22,812 bases of DNA, taken from positions 1 to 22,812 of the forward strand of contig JBJMGI010000121.1 of assembly GCA_045807945.1 (NCBI GenBank). The letters are read 5' to 3'. This document shows, in pieces, positions 1 through 6,845 of this stretch. Both the position numbers and the translations under genes were made by a program. The notes under the pieces are model-generated. The model was not told where the DNA came from. It searched no databases and saw only the letters and a program-made list of their open reading frames with translations. This DNA comes from CAVQGF01 sp045807945 (lineage in GTDB: Bacteria > Acidobacteriota > Terriglobia > Terriglobales > Acidobacteriaceae). The first letter of the stretch is position 1. Each line of letters opens with the position of its first letter.

Positions 1-514
1 CTGGGGTTCCGCCGAGGAACCCGCCTACAGCGTCGTTGCTGAGGTGCAGGTAGTAGGCTCGACGAAGATTGGAAACGGGGGCGAGGGCAACCACACCTCG
101 AAGGTTTTTGCCGCGTGACGCCAGTGCAAGCGCCAGTTGTCCGCCGGCGGAGTGGCCCATCACTGCGACTCGGTTGAGATTGAAGTGGTGATTGTTGGCA
201 GCGGTGGAGATCGACTGCAGCGCTGCTTCAATGTCTTCCAAGGAGCCAGGCCACCCTCCGCCAGGGTTTCCGACGCGGCGGTACTCGATGTTGGCAGTGG
301 CAATCCCGGCGTTAGCGAGCGCGGCGCAGAGATGGCCGGCGTGGGTAAGGTCGTACTTTGCCCGCCAGAAGCCTCCGTGAATGAAAAGCACCAAAGGATA
401 GGGGGTATTTCCTTTTGGAAAATAGAAGTCTATGAACTGTAGAGGATCGCTACCGTACGAAATGCGCGTATCGGCAGGCGGCGGAGCTTGCGACAGGATG
501 CCTTCGCTGGACAT
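1..514 (-). CDS. alpha/beta hydrolase (BD-FAE / kynurenine-formamidase-like esterase), C-terminus cut by window edge
   Basis: The frame is open from an ATG at 514-512 to the left window edge, giving 171 residues of an alpha/beta-hydrolase. Residues 46-48 are HGG, the oxyanion-hole motif, followed by FWR. Residues 120-124 are GHSAG, the nucleophile elbow, with catalytic Ser122. The catalytic Asp and His would lie beyond the edge. There is no signal peptide, so a cytoplasmic esterase, lipase or arylformamidase role is likely; the substrate cannot be told. The start codon overlaps the stop of the upstream dehydrogenase in the order TGATG, so the two are translationally coupled in one operon. Fold assignment is firm, exact function is not. 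Confidence 0.85.
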   Translation of the reverse strand, partial: MSSEGILSQAPPPADTRISYGSDPLQFIDFYFPKGNTPYPLVLFIHGGFWRAKYDLTHAGHLCAALANAGIATANIEYRRVGNPGGGWPGSLEDIEAALQSISTAANNHHFNLNRVAVMGHSAGGQLALALASRGKNLRGVVALAPVSNLRRAYYLHLSNDAVGGFLGGTP

Positions 515-1497
515 CAGTATCCGCGCCGCGTGTCTACCAGCCCGCGCAGCGACTTCCCCATCATGAAGCGAAGCAGATTATCGGAGAAGAGGGCATAGTG
601 CCGCTCCCAAAGTTTTTCAGTGAGGGCGGCCATATGAGGCGTAACCAGGCAGTTGTCGAGATCCCAATAAGGTGAGCTGGCCGGCAGCGGCTCTTCCTCG
701 AACACGTCGAGAGCGGCACCGCCAATCTTCTTTGCGCGGAGCGCTGCGACGAGAGCTTTGTCATCGATCAATGGACCGCGGCCGACGTTAATGAGGTACG
801 CAGTCGCCTTCATGCGGGCAAGTCGCGCGGAGTTAATGAATCCTTTGGTAGCCTCCGTCAATGGCGCGGCGAGAACAACAAAATCCATGTCGCCGATAAT
901 GGTGTCGACGTGAGTAGGAGCGAATACGGCCTCGCACCCCTCGTTTCCCTTCTCTGGGTGCTCGCGGATGCCGACCACCTGCATGCCCATCGCCTTGGCA
1001 CGTTGCACGACTTCCCGCCCAATGTTCCCTAGGCCGATTAACATCAGGTTGGAACCGGCGACTTCCATCGGCCGGGGCTTTTCGTTCCAAATCTGCTCTT
1101 GCGCCCATACTTTTTGTTGCTGATACCAGGAAGCGGTGTCGAGTCTTCTTGCGAGCGTCATGATGAGAGCCATCGTATGCTCGGCCACAACCGGCCCGTG
1201 GACCTCGCTGGAATTGGTGACCATGATCTCGCGATTGATCAACGCGGGGAACATGAGTTGATGGACCGCGGCGGCGGGAGAATGGATCCAGAGGAGCTTG
1301 GGGGCGAGCGCGAGCTGCTCAGGGCGCAGCGACCAGCCAACGAACACGTCGGCATCTTTCAACTGCATGGGAAGACCCATGTAGTCCTTCACTTCAGAGA
1401 AGAACAATTGAGGAAATTGTTCCTTGAGACGCTGAAGAAACCAAGGTGGGGCCTGCCACAGACTGAACGGATGCGGAAGAGCAATGACAACTTTCAT
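514..1497 (-). CDS. D-isomer-specific 2-hydroxyacid dehydrogenase
   Basis: A 327-residue NAD(P)-dependent dehydrogenase of the D-2-hydroxyacid family, which interconverts a 2-keto acid and a D-2-hydroxy acid (for example glyoxylate/hydroxypyruvate reductase or phosphoglycerate dehydrogenase-like enzymes). The Rossmann dinucleotide motif GLGNIG is at residues 155-160. The three catalytic residues are in place: Arg240 in NVGRGPLID, Glu269 in DVFEEEP and His288 in TPHMAA. Length is normal for the single-domain-pair forms without an ACT domain. The gene lies 52 bp after gpmI on the same strand and shares TGATG with the downstream hydrolase. A link to glycerate or serine metabolism through gpmI is tempting but only inference. 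Confidence 0.9.
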   Translation of the reverse strand: MKVVIALPHPFSLWQAPPWFLQRLKEQFPQLFFSEVKDYMGLPMQLKDADVFVGWSLRPEQLALAPKLLWIHSPAAAVHQLMFPALINREIMVTNSSEVHGPVVAEHTMALIMTLARRLDTASWYQQQKVWAQEQIWNEKPRPMEVAGSNLMLIGLGNIGREVVQRAKAMGMQVVGIREHPEKGNEGCEAVFAPTHVDTIIGDMDFVVLAAPLTEATKGFINSARLARMKATAYLINVGRGPLIDDKALVAALRAKKIGGAALDVFEEEPLPASSPYWDLDNCLVTPHMAALTEKLWERHYALFSDNLLRFMMGKSLRGLVDTRRGY

Positions 1498-1549
1498 CCA
1501 GTGTTCTTTCGACGAAAGGCAATACTAGCAAAGACTCTGACCAGCGTCT

Positions 1550-3160
1550 CTACCCGGATTTCTTCGCGCGCAGGTCGCGCCCGGTCATCTCCTTAGGTTG
1601 AGGAAAGCCGAGCATGCCGAGCATTGTCGGCGAGAGGTCTTGAAGGGCGCCGTCGGGTTTCAAGCTAAATAGCTTGGCATCTTCGGAGATGGCGATCAGT
1701 GGGACTGGATTGATGGTGTGGGCGGTGTGCGGGCCACCGGTGGCCGGATCGATCATCTGCTCGGCGTTGCCGTGGTCGGCGGTGATGAGCATGGCGCCGC
1801 CGCGCTGGCGCACGGCTCGATAGACGCGTTCTACACAGGCATCCACGGTCTGAACGGCTTTAACTGTAGGTTCGATCTTGCCACTGTGGCCAACCATGTC
1901 GGCATTAGCGAAGTTCACGATGATGACGTCAAAGGTGCCGTCCTCGACTGCTTTTATGACTGCATCAGCGATGCCGGGGGCCGACATCTCCGGTTTCAAG
2001 TCGTACGTTGCGACCTTCTGGGAAGGAACGAGGACGCGGTCTTCACCCGGGAACGGCTGCTCGACTCCGCCGTTAAAGAAGTAGGTGACGTGAGCGTATT
2101 TTTCCGTTTCTGCGACGCGGAGGTTTCGGAGCTGATGCTGCGCCATCACGTTCGCGAGAATATTGGTTAGCGAATCAGGCGGCACGACGACCGGCAGTGT
2201 GAAGTGCGAGTCGTACTGCGTCATGCAGGTGTAGAGAAGATTTTTGGGGACACGGCCGCGTGGAATTGTCGCGTCTAAGCCTTCTGAATCGGGCAGGTCG
2301 CGGCCAGCTTCTTTGGTGAGACCGCTTTGGCGGGCAAGCACGCGGGTGATCTGGCGGGCGCGGTCGGCGCGGTAGTTGAAGTTGATGCAACTGTCTTCGT
2401 CGCGAATGGTGCCAAGCGGCTCGCCACGATTGTCCACGCAGACAAACGGGATGACGAACTCATCAGTCACGCCACTGTTGTACGACGCTTTCATCGCCTG
2501 CACAGGATCAAGGGTCGTGCCGCCTTCGGCTTTGCCTTCGACCATCGCGGTGAACGCCTTGAGTTCCCTCTCCCAACGCTTGTCTCGGTCCATGGCATAG
2601 TACCGGCCGCTGACGCTCGCGATTTTGGCGGTGCTGTTCAGCTCACGTATCTTCTGCTGGAGCTGCTCGATGTACCCGGCGCCGTTGGTGGGCAGCGTGT
2701 CGCGTCCGTCCATAAAAGGATGAATGAAGACGCGATCGATGCCATTCGTCTTTGCCATTCGCAGCAATGCGTAGAGGTGGTTCTGATGGGAGTGCACGCC
2801 ACCATCGGAAAGCAATCCGAAAATCTGGAGGCGGCGGCCACAGCTGCGCGCGTGCTTCATGGCGGCGAGAAGAGTCTGGTTGCTGAAGAAATCACCATTC
2901 TCGATCATGAGATCGATCTTGGTGATGTCCATGTAAACGACTCGGCCGGCACCGATATTCAGGTGACCGACTTCGCTGTTGCCCATTTGGCCTGTCGGCA
3001 GCCCGACATAGCGCCCACTGGTGTGAATGAGAGTGTTGGGGTAATCGCGCAGTAATGAATCATAAAAGGGCTTACGCGCGAGGGAGATGGCGTTGGCTTT
3101 AGAGGGCGGGGCATACCCCCAACCATCGAGAATCACCAGGACAAGCGGTTTATTCGCCAT
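1550..3160 (-). CDS. gpmI: 2,3-bisphosphoglycerate-independent phosphoglycerate mutase
   Basis: A 536-residue cytoplasmic glycolytic enzyme that interconverts 3- and 2-phosphoglycerate through a phosphoserine intermediate using two metal ions. Diagnostic motifs are all present: DGWG with metal ligand Asp12, MGNSEVGH with nucleophile Ser62, DGRDT at 151-155, FNYRADRARQ near 261-270 for substrate binding, EKYAH near 353-357, ADMVGHSG at 420-427 and TADHGNAE at 460-467. The length is slightly above the usual 510-515. It leads a minus-strand unit with the dehydrogenase. A -10-like TACAAT lies at 3179-3174, 13 nt before the ATG, and no Shine-Dalgarno is visible. Confidence 0.97.
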   Translation of the reverse strand: MANKPLVLVILDGWGYAPPSKANAISLARKPFYDSLLRDYPNTLIHTSGRYVGLPTGQMGNSEVGHLNIGAGRVVYMDITKIDLMIENGDFFSNQTLLAAMKHARSCGRRLQIFGLLSDGGVHSHQNHLYALLRMAKTNGIDRVFIHPFMDGRDTLPTNGAGYIEQLQQKIRELNSTAKIASVSGRYYAMDRDKRWERELKAFTAMVEGKAEGGTTLDPVQAMKASYNSGVTDEFVIPFVCVDNRGEPLGTIRDEDSCINFNYRADRARQITRVLARQSGLTKEAGRDLPDSEGLDATIPRGRVPKNLLYTCMTQYDSHFTLPVVVPPDSLTNILANVMAQHQLRNLRVAETEKYAHVTYFFNGGVEQPFPGEDRVLVPSQKVATYDLKPEMSAPGIADAVIKAVEDGTFDVIIVNFANADMVGHSGKIEPTVKAVQTVDACVERVYRAVRQRGGAMLITADHGNAEQMIDPATGGPHTAHTINPVPLIAISEDAKLFSLKPDGALQDLSPTMLGMLGFPQPKEMTGRDLRAKKSG

Positions 3161-3173
3161 GCGTCGTGGCGGG

Positions 3174-3179
3174 ATTGTA
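3174..3179 (-). promoter_or_regulatory. candidate -10 element for gpmI
   Basis: TACAAT on the minus strand, 13 nt before the gpmI start. A start of transcription 6-8 nt downstream would leave a leader of only about 5-7 nt. No convincing -35 is seen at 16-18 nt spacing, so this is a weak call on its own; it gains weight from the same arrangement at other genes in the window. Confidence 0.35.
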
Positions 3180-3193
3180 AATCATGGGGCCGT

Positions 3194-3239
3194 GATGACC
3201 GAAGGAGTGATATCCATCCATCTCCAGCCTTCGGTCATC
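3194..3239 (-). terminator. perfect 12-bp inverted repeat between DUF6632-like gene and gpmI
   Basis: GATGACCGAAGG at 3194-3205 is exactly complementary to CCTTCGGTCATC at 3228-3239, with a 22-nt loop. It begins 4 nt after the TAA of the DUF6632-like gene and ends about 33 nt before gpmI. The stem is strong enough to form in RNA, but no U-run follows on the minus strand, so it is not a textbook intrinsic terminator. It may stabilise the upstream mRNA 3' end, terminate with Rho, or act as an operator near the gpmI promoter. Confidence 0.5.
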
Positions 3240-3243
3240 CGGC

Positions 3244-3636
3244 TTATTTGGAACTCAGGGCTGCTGCACCTCTCGGTGTCAGGGCGGCCAGAACAGCCGC
3301 GACGATGAGCAGTGCAGGAACGTCGCCATACAGGTGTCCCCGGTGCTCAGGGTTCGCCAAGGCCTGCGCGCCCATGATCAGAGCGTGAACCACACTCGAC
3401 CAAACGGTGAACCAGATGAGGCTCAGGTTGGCAAGCGGATCACGGCTCGCGATCAGCAGGAAGAGGCCGAGCGTCGCATAGACACCCAGGATCATTTGCA
3501 GGTAATGGTGAATACCCGGGCCCCACGCCCAGCCGGAGGGCCACAGCAGGATGAGGGTATAGATCCCAAAAATGAAGATGATCCCCACTAAGACTAGAGC
3601 GACTCGCAAGTATTTCAAACGATCTGATGCGCTCAC
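3244..3636 (-). CDS. small four-helix membrane protein, DUF6632-like
   Basis: A 130-residue protein with about four hydrophobic segments (roughly residues 8-32, 44-64, 70-92 and 104-122), so an inner-membrane protein. The phrases LILLWPSGW, GVYATLGLFLLIASRDPL and SLIWFTVWSSVVHA recall the DUF6632 family; this naming is from memory and needs a profile search. No catalytic motif is visible. It starts with GTG inside GTGA, overlapping the stop of the upstream DUF4242 gene by 4 bp, with a strong GGAGGT 5 nt ahead, so the two proteins are made together. The pair diverges from a TetR regulator that probably controls it. Confidence 0.8.
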   Translation of the reverse strand: MSASDRLKYLRVALVLVGIIFIFGIYTLILLWPSGWAWGPGIHHYLQMILGVYATLGLFLLIASRDPLANLSLIWFTVWSSVVHALIMGAQALANPEHRGHLYGDVPALLIVAAVLAALTPRGAAALSSK

Positions 3637-3953
3637 TTAACACCTCCAGAAGTTGATTTGGTTTTCGTAGACGGACGGAGATCCACACCCGTGACACGAC
3701 GCACCTCGGTAATCGAGTCGAACGGGAAGTTCAGCTTTTCGTGCGCCCGCCTGATGGCTTCCGCGTCCCGTCCCTTGGTGAAACAGAAGGCCTTCCCCGC
3801 TGCCACGTTGACGTGCGCTCCCAGGTCGGCGCCACCCACTTCTTCTAAAGCCTTCTCGAAATCAGCGTAGATGTCAATGAACTGCTCCTCGGTAATGGCC
3901 TGAGAGGGCCAGCTCTTTTTCTCTCGGTCGTGTGTGTCAATGAAGTACTTCAA
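3633..3953 (-). CDS. DUF4242 family protein (SCO4226-like, possible metal binding)
   Basis: A 106-residue soluble protein with the DUF4242 hallmark start KYFIDTHD, then ITEEQFIDIYADFEKALEEVGG, HVN, KAFCFT and a C-terminal EVRRVTGVDL. The characterised family member SCO4226 is a nickel-binding ferredoxin-fold dimer; carrying that over to this protein is inference. The start is a TTG at 3953-3951, chosen because it sits directly before the conserved KYFIDTHD and because AAGGA lies 4 nt upstream. It is the first gene of a two-gene unit with the DUF6632-like protein and diverges from the TetR gene across about 150 bp. Confidence 0.85.
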   Translation of the reverse strand: MKYFIDTHDREKKSWPSQAITEEQFIDIYADFEKALEEVGGADLGAHVNVAAGKAFCFTKGRDAEAIRRAHEKLNFPFDSITEVRRVTGVDLRPSTKTKSTSGGVK

Positions 3954-4068
3954 TGGGTCCTTCCTTTCCGATCAAAGCCGATTGCCCGATCGGAAGATTG
4001 GATGGGGGTGCCAGAGTAGAACGATTCATCTACTTGTAACACTTCAAAACCCTTTTTTACTGAACACG

Positions 4069-4099
4069 TTGACTGTTCCGGTAGACCTTCCGGTATACT
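4069..4099 (+). promoter_or_regulatory. tetR promoter with embedded operator-like dyad
   Basis: TTGACT (4069-4074) and TATACT (4094-4099) are near-consensus sigma-70 boxes with a slightly long 19-nt spacer. The spacer holds a 16-bp imperfect palindrome, CCGGTAGACCTTCCGG at 4078-4093 (12 of 16 positions symmetric). Seen another way, TTCCGGTA is repeated directly at 4076-4083 and 4088-4095, 12 bp apart. A TetR dimer bound here would block the polymerase. The -10 box is only 6 nt before the ATG, so the transcript should begin at or next to the start codon. Confidence 0.65.
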
Positions 4100-4105
4100 T
4101 GCGGC

Positions 4106-4717
4106 ATGGCAGTCAGAAAACGCGACCACCTCGTGGCGGTAGCGCAAAAGATGTTTTGTGGCGCGGGGTTCCATGCCGTGGGAGTTGACGCCATCCTGGA
4201 ACGCGCGGGAGTCGCTCGCATGACGCTCTACAAGAACTTCGGCTCCAAGGAAGAATTGATCCTTGCAACGCTGAAGCGCGAAGACGTTATGTTCCGACAA
4301 TGGCTAGTCAGCTCGGTCGAAGCCCGCTCGCAACGTCCCGAAGATCGGATCCTGGCAATATTCACCGCTCTGCATGAGCGATTCGGGGCTGAGGGGTACC
4401 AGGCATGTGCGTTCATTCGCGCCAGCATCGAATACCCCTCGCCTGAACACCCAATCCATCGTGCTGCGCGAGCGCACCGCGAGATGATCCGGTCGTACTT
4501 GCGAGGTCTCGCCAGCGGAGTAGAGGGCGCCGACCCGATCATCCTTTCGGAGCAGCTCTATCTGCTGGTAGAAGGCGCGCTCACTGCTTCACAGCTGCAT
4601 GGCGAAGCCTGGCCGGCGGACTGTGCCCGGCAAGCGGCTGAGAATCTTCTGGCGGCGTGCTGCGGCCGGGCTGGTAAAACGAGAAAAGGCAAGAAGCTCA
4701 AGCCGCGAGTCGCATAG
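4106..4717 (+). CDS. TetR/AcrR family transcriptional regulator
   Basis: A 203-residue one-component repressor. Residues 1-55 form the TetR DNA-binding domain, with the helix-turn-helix around GVDAILERAGVARMTLYKNFGSKEEL (26-51). The remainder is a helical ligand-binding and dimerisation domain with LYLLVEGALTASQLHGE near the end; the ligand is unknown. The tail is basic (KTRKGKKLKPRVA). The ATG at 4106 is the only start that leaves the whole DNA-binding domain intact, and it lacks a Shine-Dalgarno. The gene diverges from the DUF4242/DUF6632-like pair, so autoregulation plus repression of that pair is the simplest model. Confidence 0.93.
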   Translation: MAVRKRDHLVAVAQKMFCGAGFHAVGVDAILERAGVARMTLYKNFGSKEELILATLKREDVMFRQWLVSSVEARSQRPEDRILAIFTALHERFGAEGYQACAFIRASIEYPSPEHPIHRAARAHREMIRSYLRGLASGVEGADPIILSEQLYLLVEGALTASQLHGEAWPADCARQAAENLLAACCGRAGKTRKGKKLKPRVA

Positions 4718-4728
4718 TTTAAGGTGTT

Positions 4729-4804
4729 TGGTGGAGCTGGTCGGGATCGAACCGACGGCCTCGTCGTTGCGAACGACGCGCTCTCCCAACTGAGCTACAG
4801 CCCC
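4729..4804 (-). tRNA. tRNA-Ala (anticodon CGC)
   Basis: A 76-nt cloverleaf with encoded CCA. Acceptor GGGGCTG pairs with CAGCTCC, and the third pair is G-U, the main identity element of tRNA-Ala. The D stem is GCTC/GAGC, the anticodon stem CGTCG/CGACG, the loop TTCGCAA with anticodon CGC (reads GCG), the variable loop AGGCC and the T stem GTCGG/CCGAC around TTCGATC. It faces the tetR gene, with only 11 bp between the two ends. Confidence 0.97.
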
Positions 4805-4833
4805 TAAAAAGGAAGCGCGGAGAAGACCGCGCT
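4805..4833 (-). terminator. intrinsic-terminator-like hairpin upstream of tRNA-Ala
   Basis: On the minus strand, AGCGCGG and CCGCGCT form a 7-bp GC-rich stem with a 6-nt loop (4833-4814), followed by TTCCTTTTTA. It lies 37 nt after the stop of the CPBP gene, so it most simply ends that transcript. It also directly abuts the tRNA-Ala 5' end, and a TACAAT lies just upstream at 4845-4840, so it could equally sit in the tRNA leader. Confidence 0.65.
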
Positions 4834-4870
4834 GGATTTATTGTAACAAAGCTCCGCTCGCGATCTCTCC

Positions 4871-5668
4871 TCAAGCCGAAGCGATGTAGGCGCGGCGATT
4901 CGACTGCCTTTTCAAATCAGTGCCTGTTGCAAGCAGCAAGCAAACCGTGGCGGCAACCGTGACTCCGCATTTCAGCCAAGGCATCGAGTGGGGCGTGATT
5001 CCGCCAAAGATCAGCATGGCAAGGTTGGTCATCCCGTGAAAAAGTGCCGCTAGCATCACGCTCCCGCCAGTGCCGCGAATGATCCACGTGAAGAGGAAGG
5101 CTTCGGCCAGTACAGATATTGTCCAGGGCAATACCGGAATATCGCTAAGCCACATTTTTGGCAGCAGAATCAAAGGCCAGTGCCAAAGCGCGTGCATTCC
5201 GCCGACCATGAGAGTCGCCTTGACAGCGCTGTTGTGACGCAAAAGTTCCGGTAAAGCGAAGCCGCGCCATCCCAGCTCCTCTGCCGCCGCAAATAGAAAA
5301 ACCACCCACAACGCAGGAATCGAGGCGCGAAGCATCACCATGTCGATCCTGCGTACCTCAAAAGCTCCACCTACCTTAGCGAGGCTGACCGCAAGCAGAG
5401 CCTCAGCCAGGGGTATGCCCAGCGCCGCGAGGTACCATCGCCAACCAACCCGCCAGTGCCATAACTTGCGACCAAGTTGGCGCACGGCCGCTTCGCTTTG
5501 AGTGATTGCCGTCACGAAGATGGCTGAGATCGCCGGAGCTAGTGCACCGACGAGCGGGGCCCAGAAGTGCAGACCCTTTATACGGTCGAGAGCCAAGGAG
5601 GCCCAAAACCAGGCGGCGGCGAGAACAAAATAAGTAAGGACCGGGTAGCTCTTGGCTGCGCGAAACAT
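4871..5668 (-). CDS. CPBP family intramembrane glutamic endopeptidase
   Basis: A 265-residue polytopic inner-membrane protein of the CPBP (CAAX protease and bacteriocin-processing, Abi) family, related to Rce1. The signature motifs are seen in order: EExxxR at residues 130-135 (AEELGWRGF), a histidine motif HALWHWP at 159-165, and FHGMTN at 210-215 with the third histidine and its following Asn. About seven hydrophobic segments are visible. Members cleave within membranes in prenyl-protein or peptide processing, but the substrate here is unknown. A -10-like CATAAT at 5686-5681 is 12 nt before the ATG and there is no Shine-Dalgarno. A terminator follows the gene. Confidence 0.9.
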   Translation of the reverse strand: MFRAAKSYPVLTYFVLAAAWFWASLALDRIKGLHFWAPLVGALAPAISAIFVTAITQSEAAVRQLGRKLWHWRVGWRWYLAALGIPLAEALLAVSLAKVGGAFEVRRIDMVMLRASIPALWVVFLFAAAEELGWRGFALPELLRHNSAVKATLMVGGMHALWHWPLILLPKMWLSDIPVLPWTISVLAEAFLFTWIIRGTGGSVMLAALFHGMTNLAMLIFGGITPHSMPWLKCGVTVAATVCLLLATGTDLKRQSNRRAYIASA

Positions 5669-5716
5669 TTGGGCGTTCGCATTATGCCTTAGGCGACACC
5701 GAATACTGGCTTGATA

Positions 5717-6727
5717 TCAACGCTTGGCCCTAATCGCCGGTGTTGAACGAGCAACTGCAGCTCGTTCGCTGGCAGAGACAGTTTTGCGCGGCTTCTTGGG
5801 CGATTCGACGCCGAGCGCGGAGAGTGGCGGTAGTTTCTGTTTGAGCTTGAGGACGGGCTCGAAGAGGTCGCCGAATTCTTCAACTCGTTTGAGGGCGGCC
5901 TCTGAGTCGAAGGCGAGCAGTTGTGGATCCTTCTTGCTTAAGCATTTCTTTACCTCGTCCCAGATCACTGGAGTCGAAACCATGGGGCGCTCTTTTGCGC
6001 GGAGCGAGTAGACGCAGACGGTGGTCTTGTAATCGTCGTTCTGGCTCCAATCGACGAATACTTTTCCCGTGCGCAGGACCTTCTTCATCTCCGAGACGAC
6101 GCTTTCGGGATGCTGCCGCTCGAGCAAGCGCGCGAGTTCGTGGGCGAAGGGCTTGGTGTCTTCATAGGTCGTCGGTGTGTTCAGTGGGATGTACACCTGC
6201 AATCCTTTTGACCCGGAAGTTTTTGGGAAACTCTGGAGTTTGAAGCCGTCGAAGACTTCTTTTAGCCAGAATGCCACCTGGCAGCACTGGACTATATCGG
6301 CAGGAGCGCCGGGATCGAGATCGAACACCAGCATGGTGGGCCGCAGGATCTCTTTACCCAGCGATAGCGACGTATGCAGTTCGAGATCGGCCAGGTTCGC
6401 TGCCCAGACCAGCGAAGGCAAATCCTGCATGAGGCAGTAATCCATCCATTTATTGTTGCCGGGGCTCCAGATGGGGGCGGTTTTCAGCCACTCCGGGCGA
6501 TGCTCGGGGCAATTCTTTTCGTAGAAATGCATACCATTCACGCCGTTGGGATAGCGCTTAAGCGTGAGTGGGCGTCCTTTTAAATGGGGCAGCAGAACGG
6601 GCGCGATGCGTACGTAGTAGTCGATGACCTGGGCTTTAGTGAAGCCCACGGCGGGGTACATGACCTTATCAAGGTTGCTGAGGCTTACCTTCTTGCCTTG
6701 GATCTCGACTTCGGAGCGCGATGGCAT
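5717..6727 (-). CDS. stand-alone LigD-type DNA polymerase/primase domain protein
   Basis: A 336-residue archaeo-eukaryotic-primase-like polymerase equivalent to the POL domain of LigD, which fills gaps and adds nucleotides during bacterial non-homologous end joining. Catalytic acidic residues are in VFDLDPG (Asp136, Asp138) and VDW (Asp226). The nucleotide-binding SFPKTSGSKGLQVYIP (167-181) and SLRAKERPMVSTPV (241-254) are also clear, as is HFYEKNCPEHRPEW (67-80). There is no ligase or 3'-phosphoesterase domain, and a basic tail (about 305-336) ends the protein. Neither Ku nor an ATP ligase lies in the window. It diverges from a nucleotidyltransferase gene. Confidence 0.93.
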   Translation of the reverse strand: MPSRSEVEIQGKKVSLSNLDKVMYPAVGFTKAQVIDYYVRIAPVLLPHLKGRPLTLKRYPNGVNGMHFYEKNCPEHRPEWLKTAPIWSPGNNKWMDYCLMQDLPSLVWAANLADLELHTSLSLGKEILRPTMLVFDLDPGAPADIVQCCQVAFWLKEVFDGFKLQSFPKTSGSKGLQVYIPLNTPTTYEDTKPFAHELARLLERQHPESVVSEMKKVLRTGKVFVDWSQNDDYKTTVCVYSLRAKERPMVSTPVIWDEVKKCLSKKDPQLLAFDSEAALKRVEEFGDLFEPVLKLKQKLPPLSALGVESPKKPRKTVSASERAAVARSTPAIRAKR

Positions 6728-6845
6728 GGGAGTGGGATTTCGGCCAGCTGGTATATGTTGCCAGCAGACTAGCCCATCGGCAAATCACGCCCGAGCAGCC
6801 CGCAACTCTCACAACGCCCCCTATCGACATGCCATCAAAGGTTGG

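Noticed and set aside
137..442. Plus-strand open frame of 101 residues near the left edge
   Set aside because: It is antisense to the edge-truncated alpha/beta hydrolase, whose HGG and GHSAG motifs prove the minus-strand frame.
2327..3055. 242-residue open frame on the plus strand
   Set aside because: It is antisense to gpmI, which carries every catalytic motif.
4599..4793. Open frame encoding a protein ending in VGIEPTASSLRTTRSPN
   Set aside because: This is the familiar false ORF made by reading antisense through a tRNA; it overlaps tRNA-Ala and the end of tetR.
6624..6845. Upstream extension of the nucleotidyltransferase reading frame
   Set aside because: The extra 74 residues run antisense through the start of the LigD-like gene and look like random composition; the NTase fold starts well after 6846.
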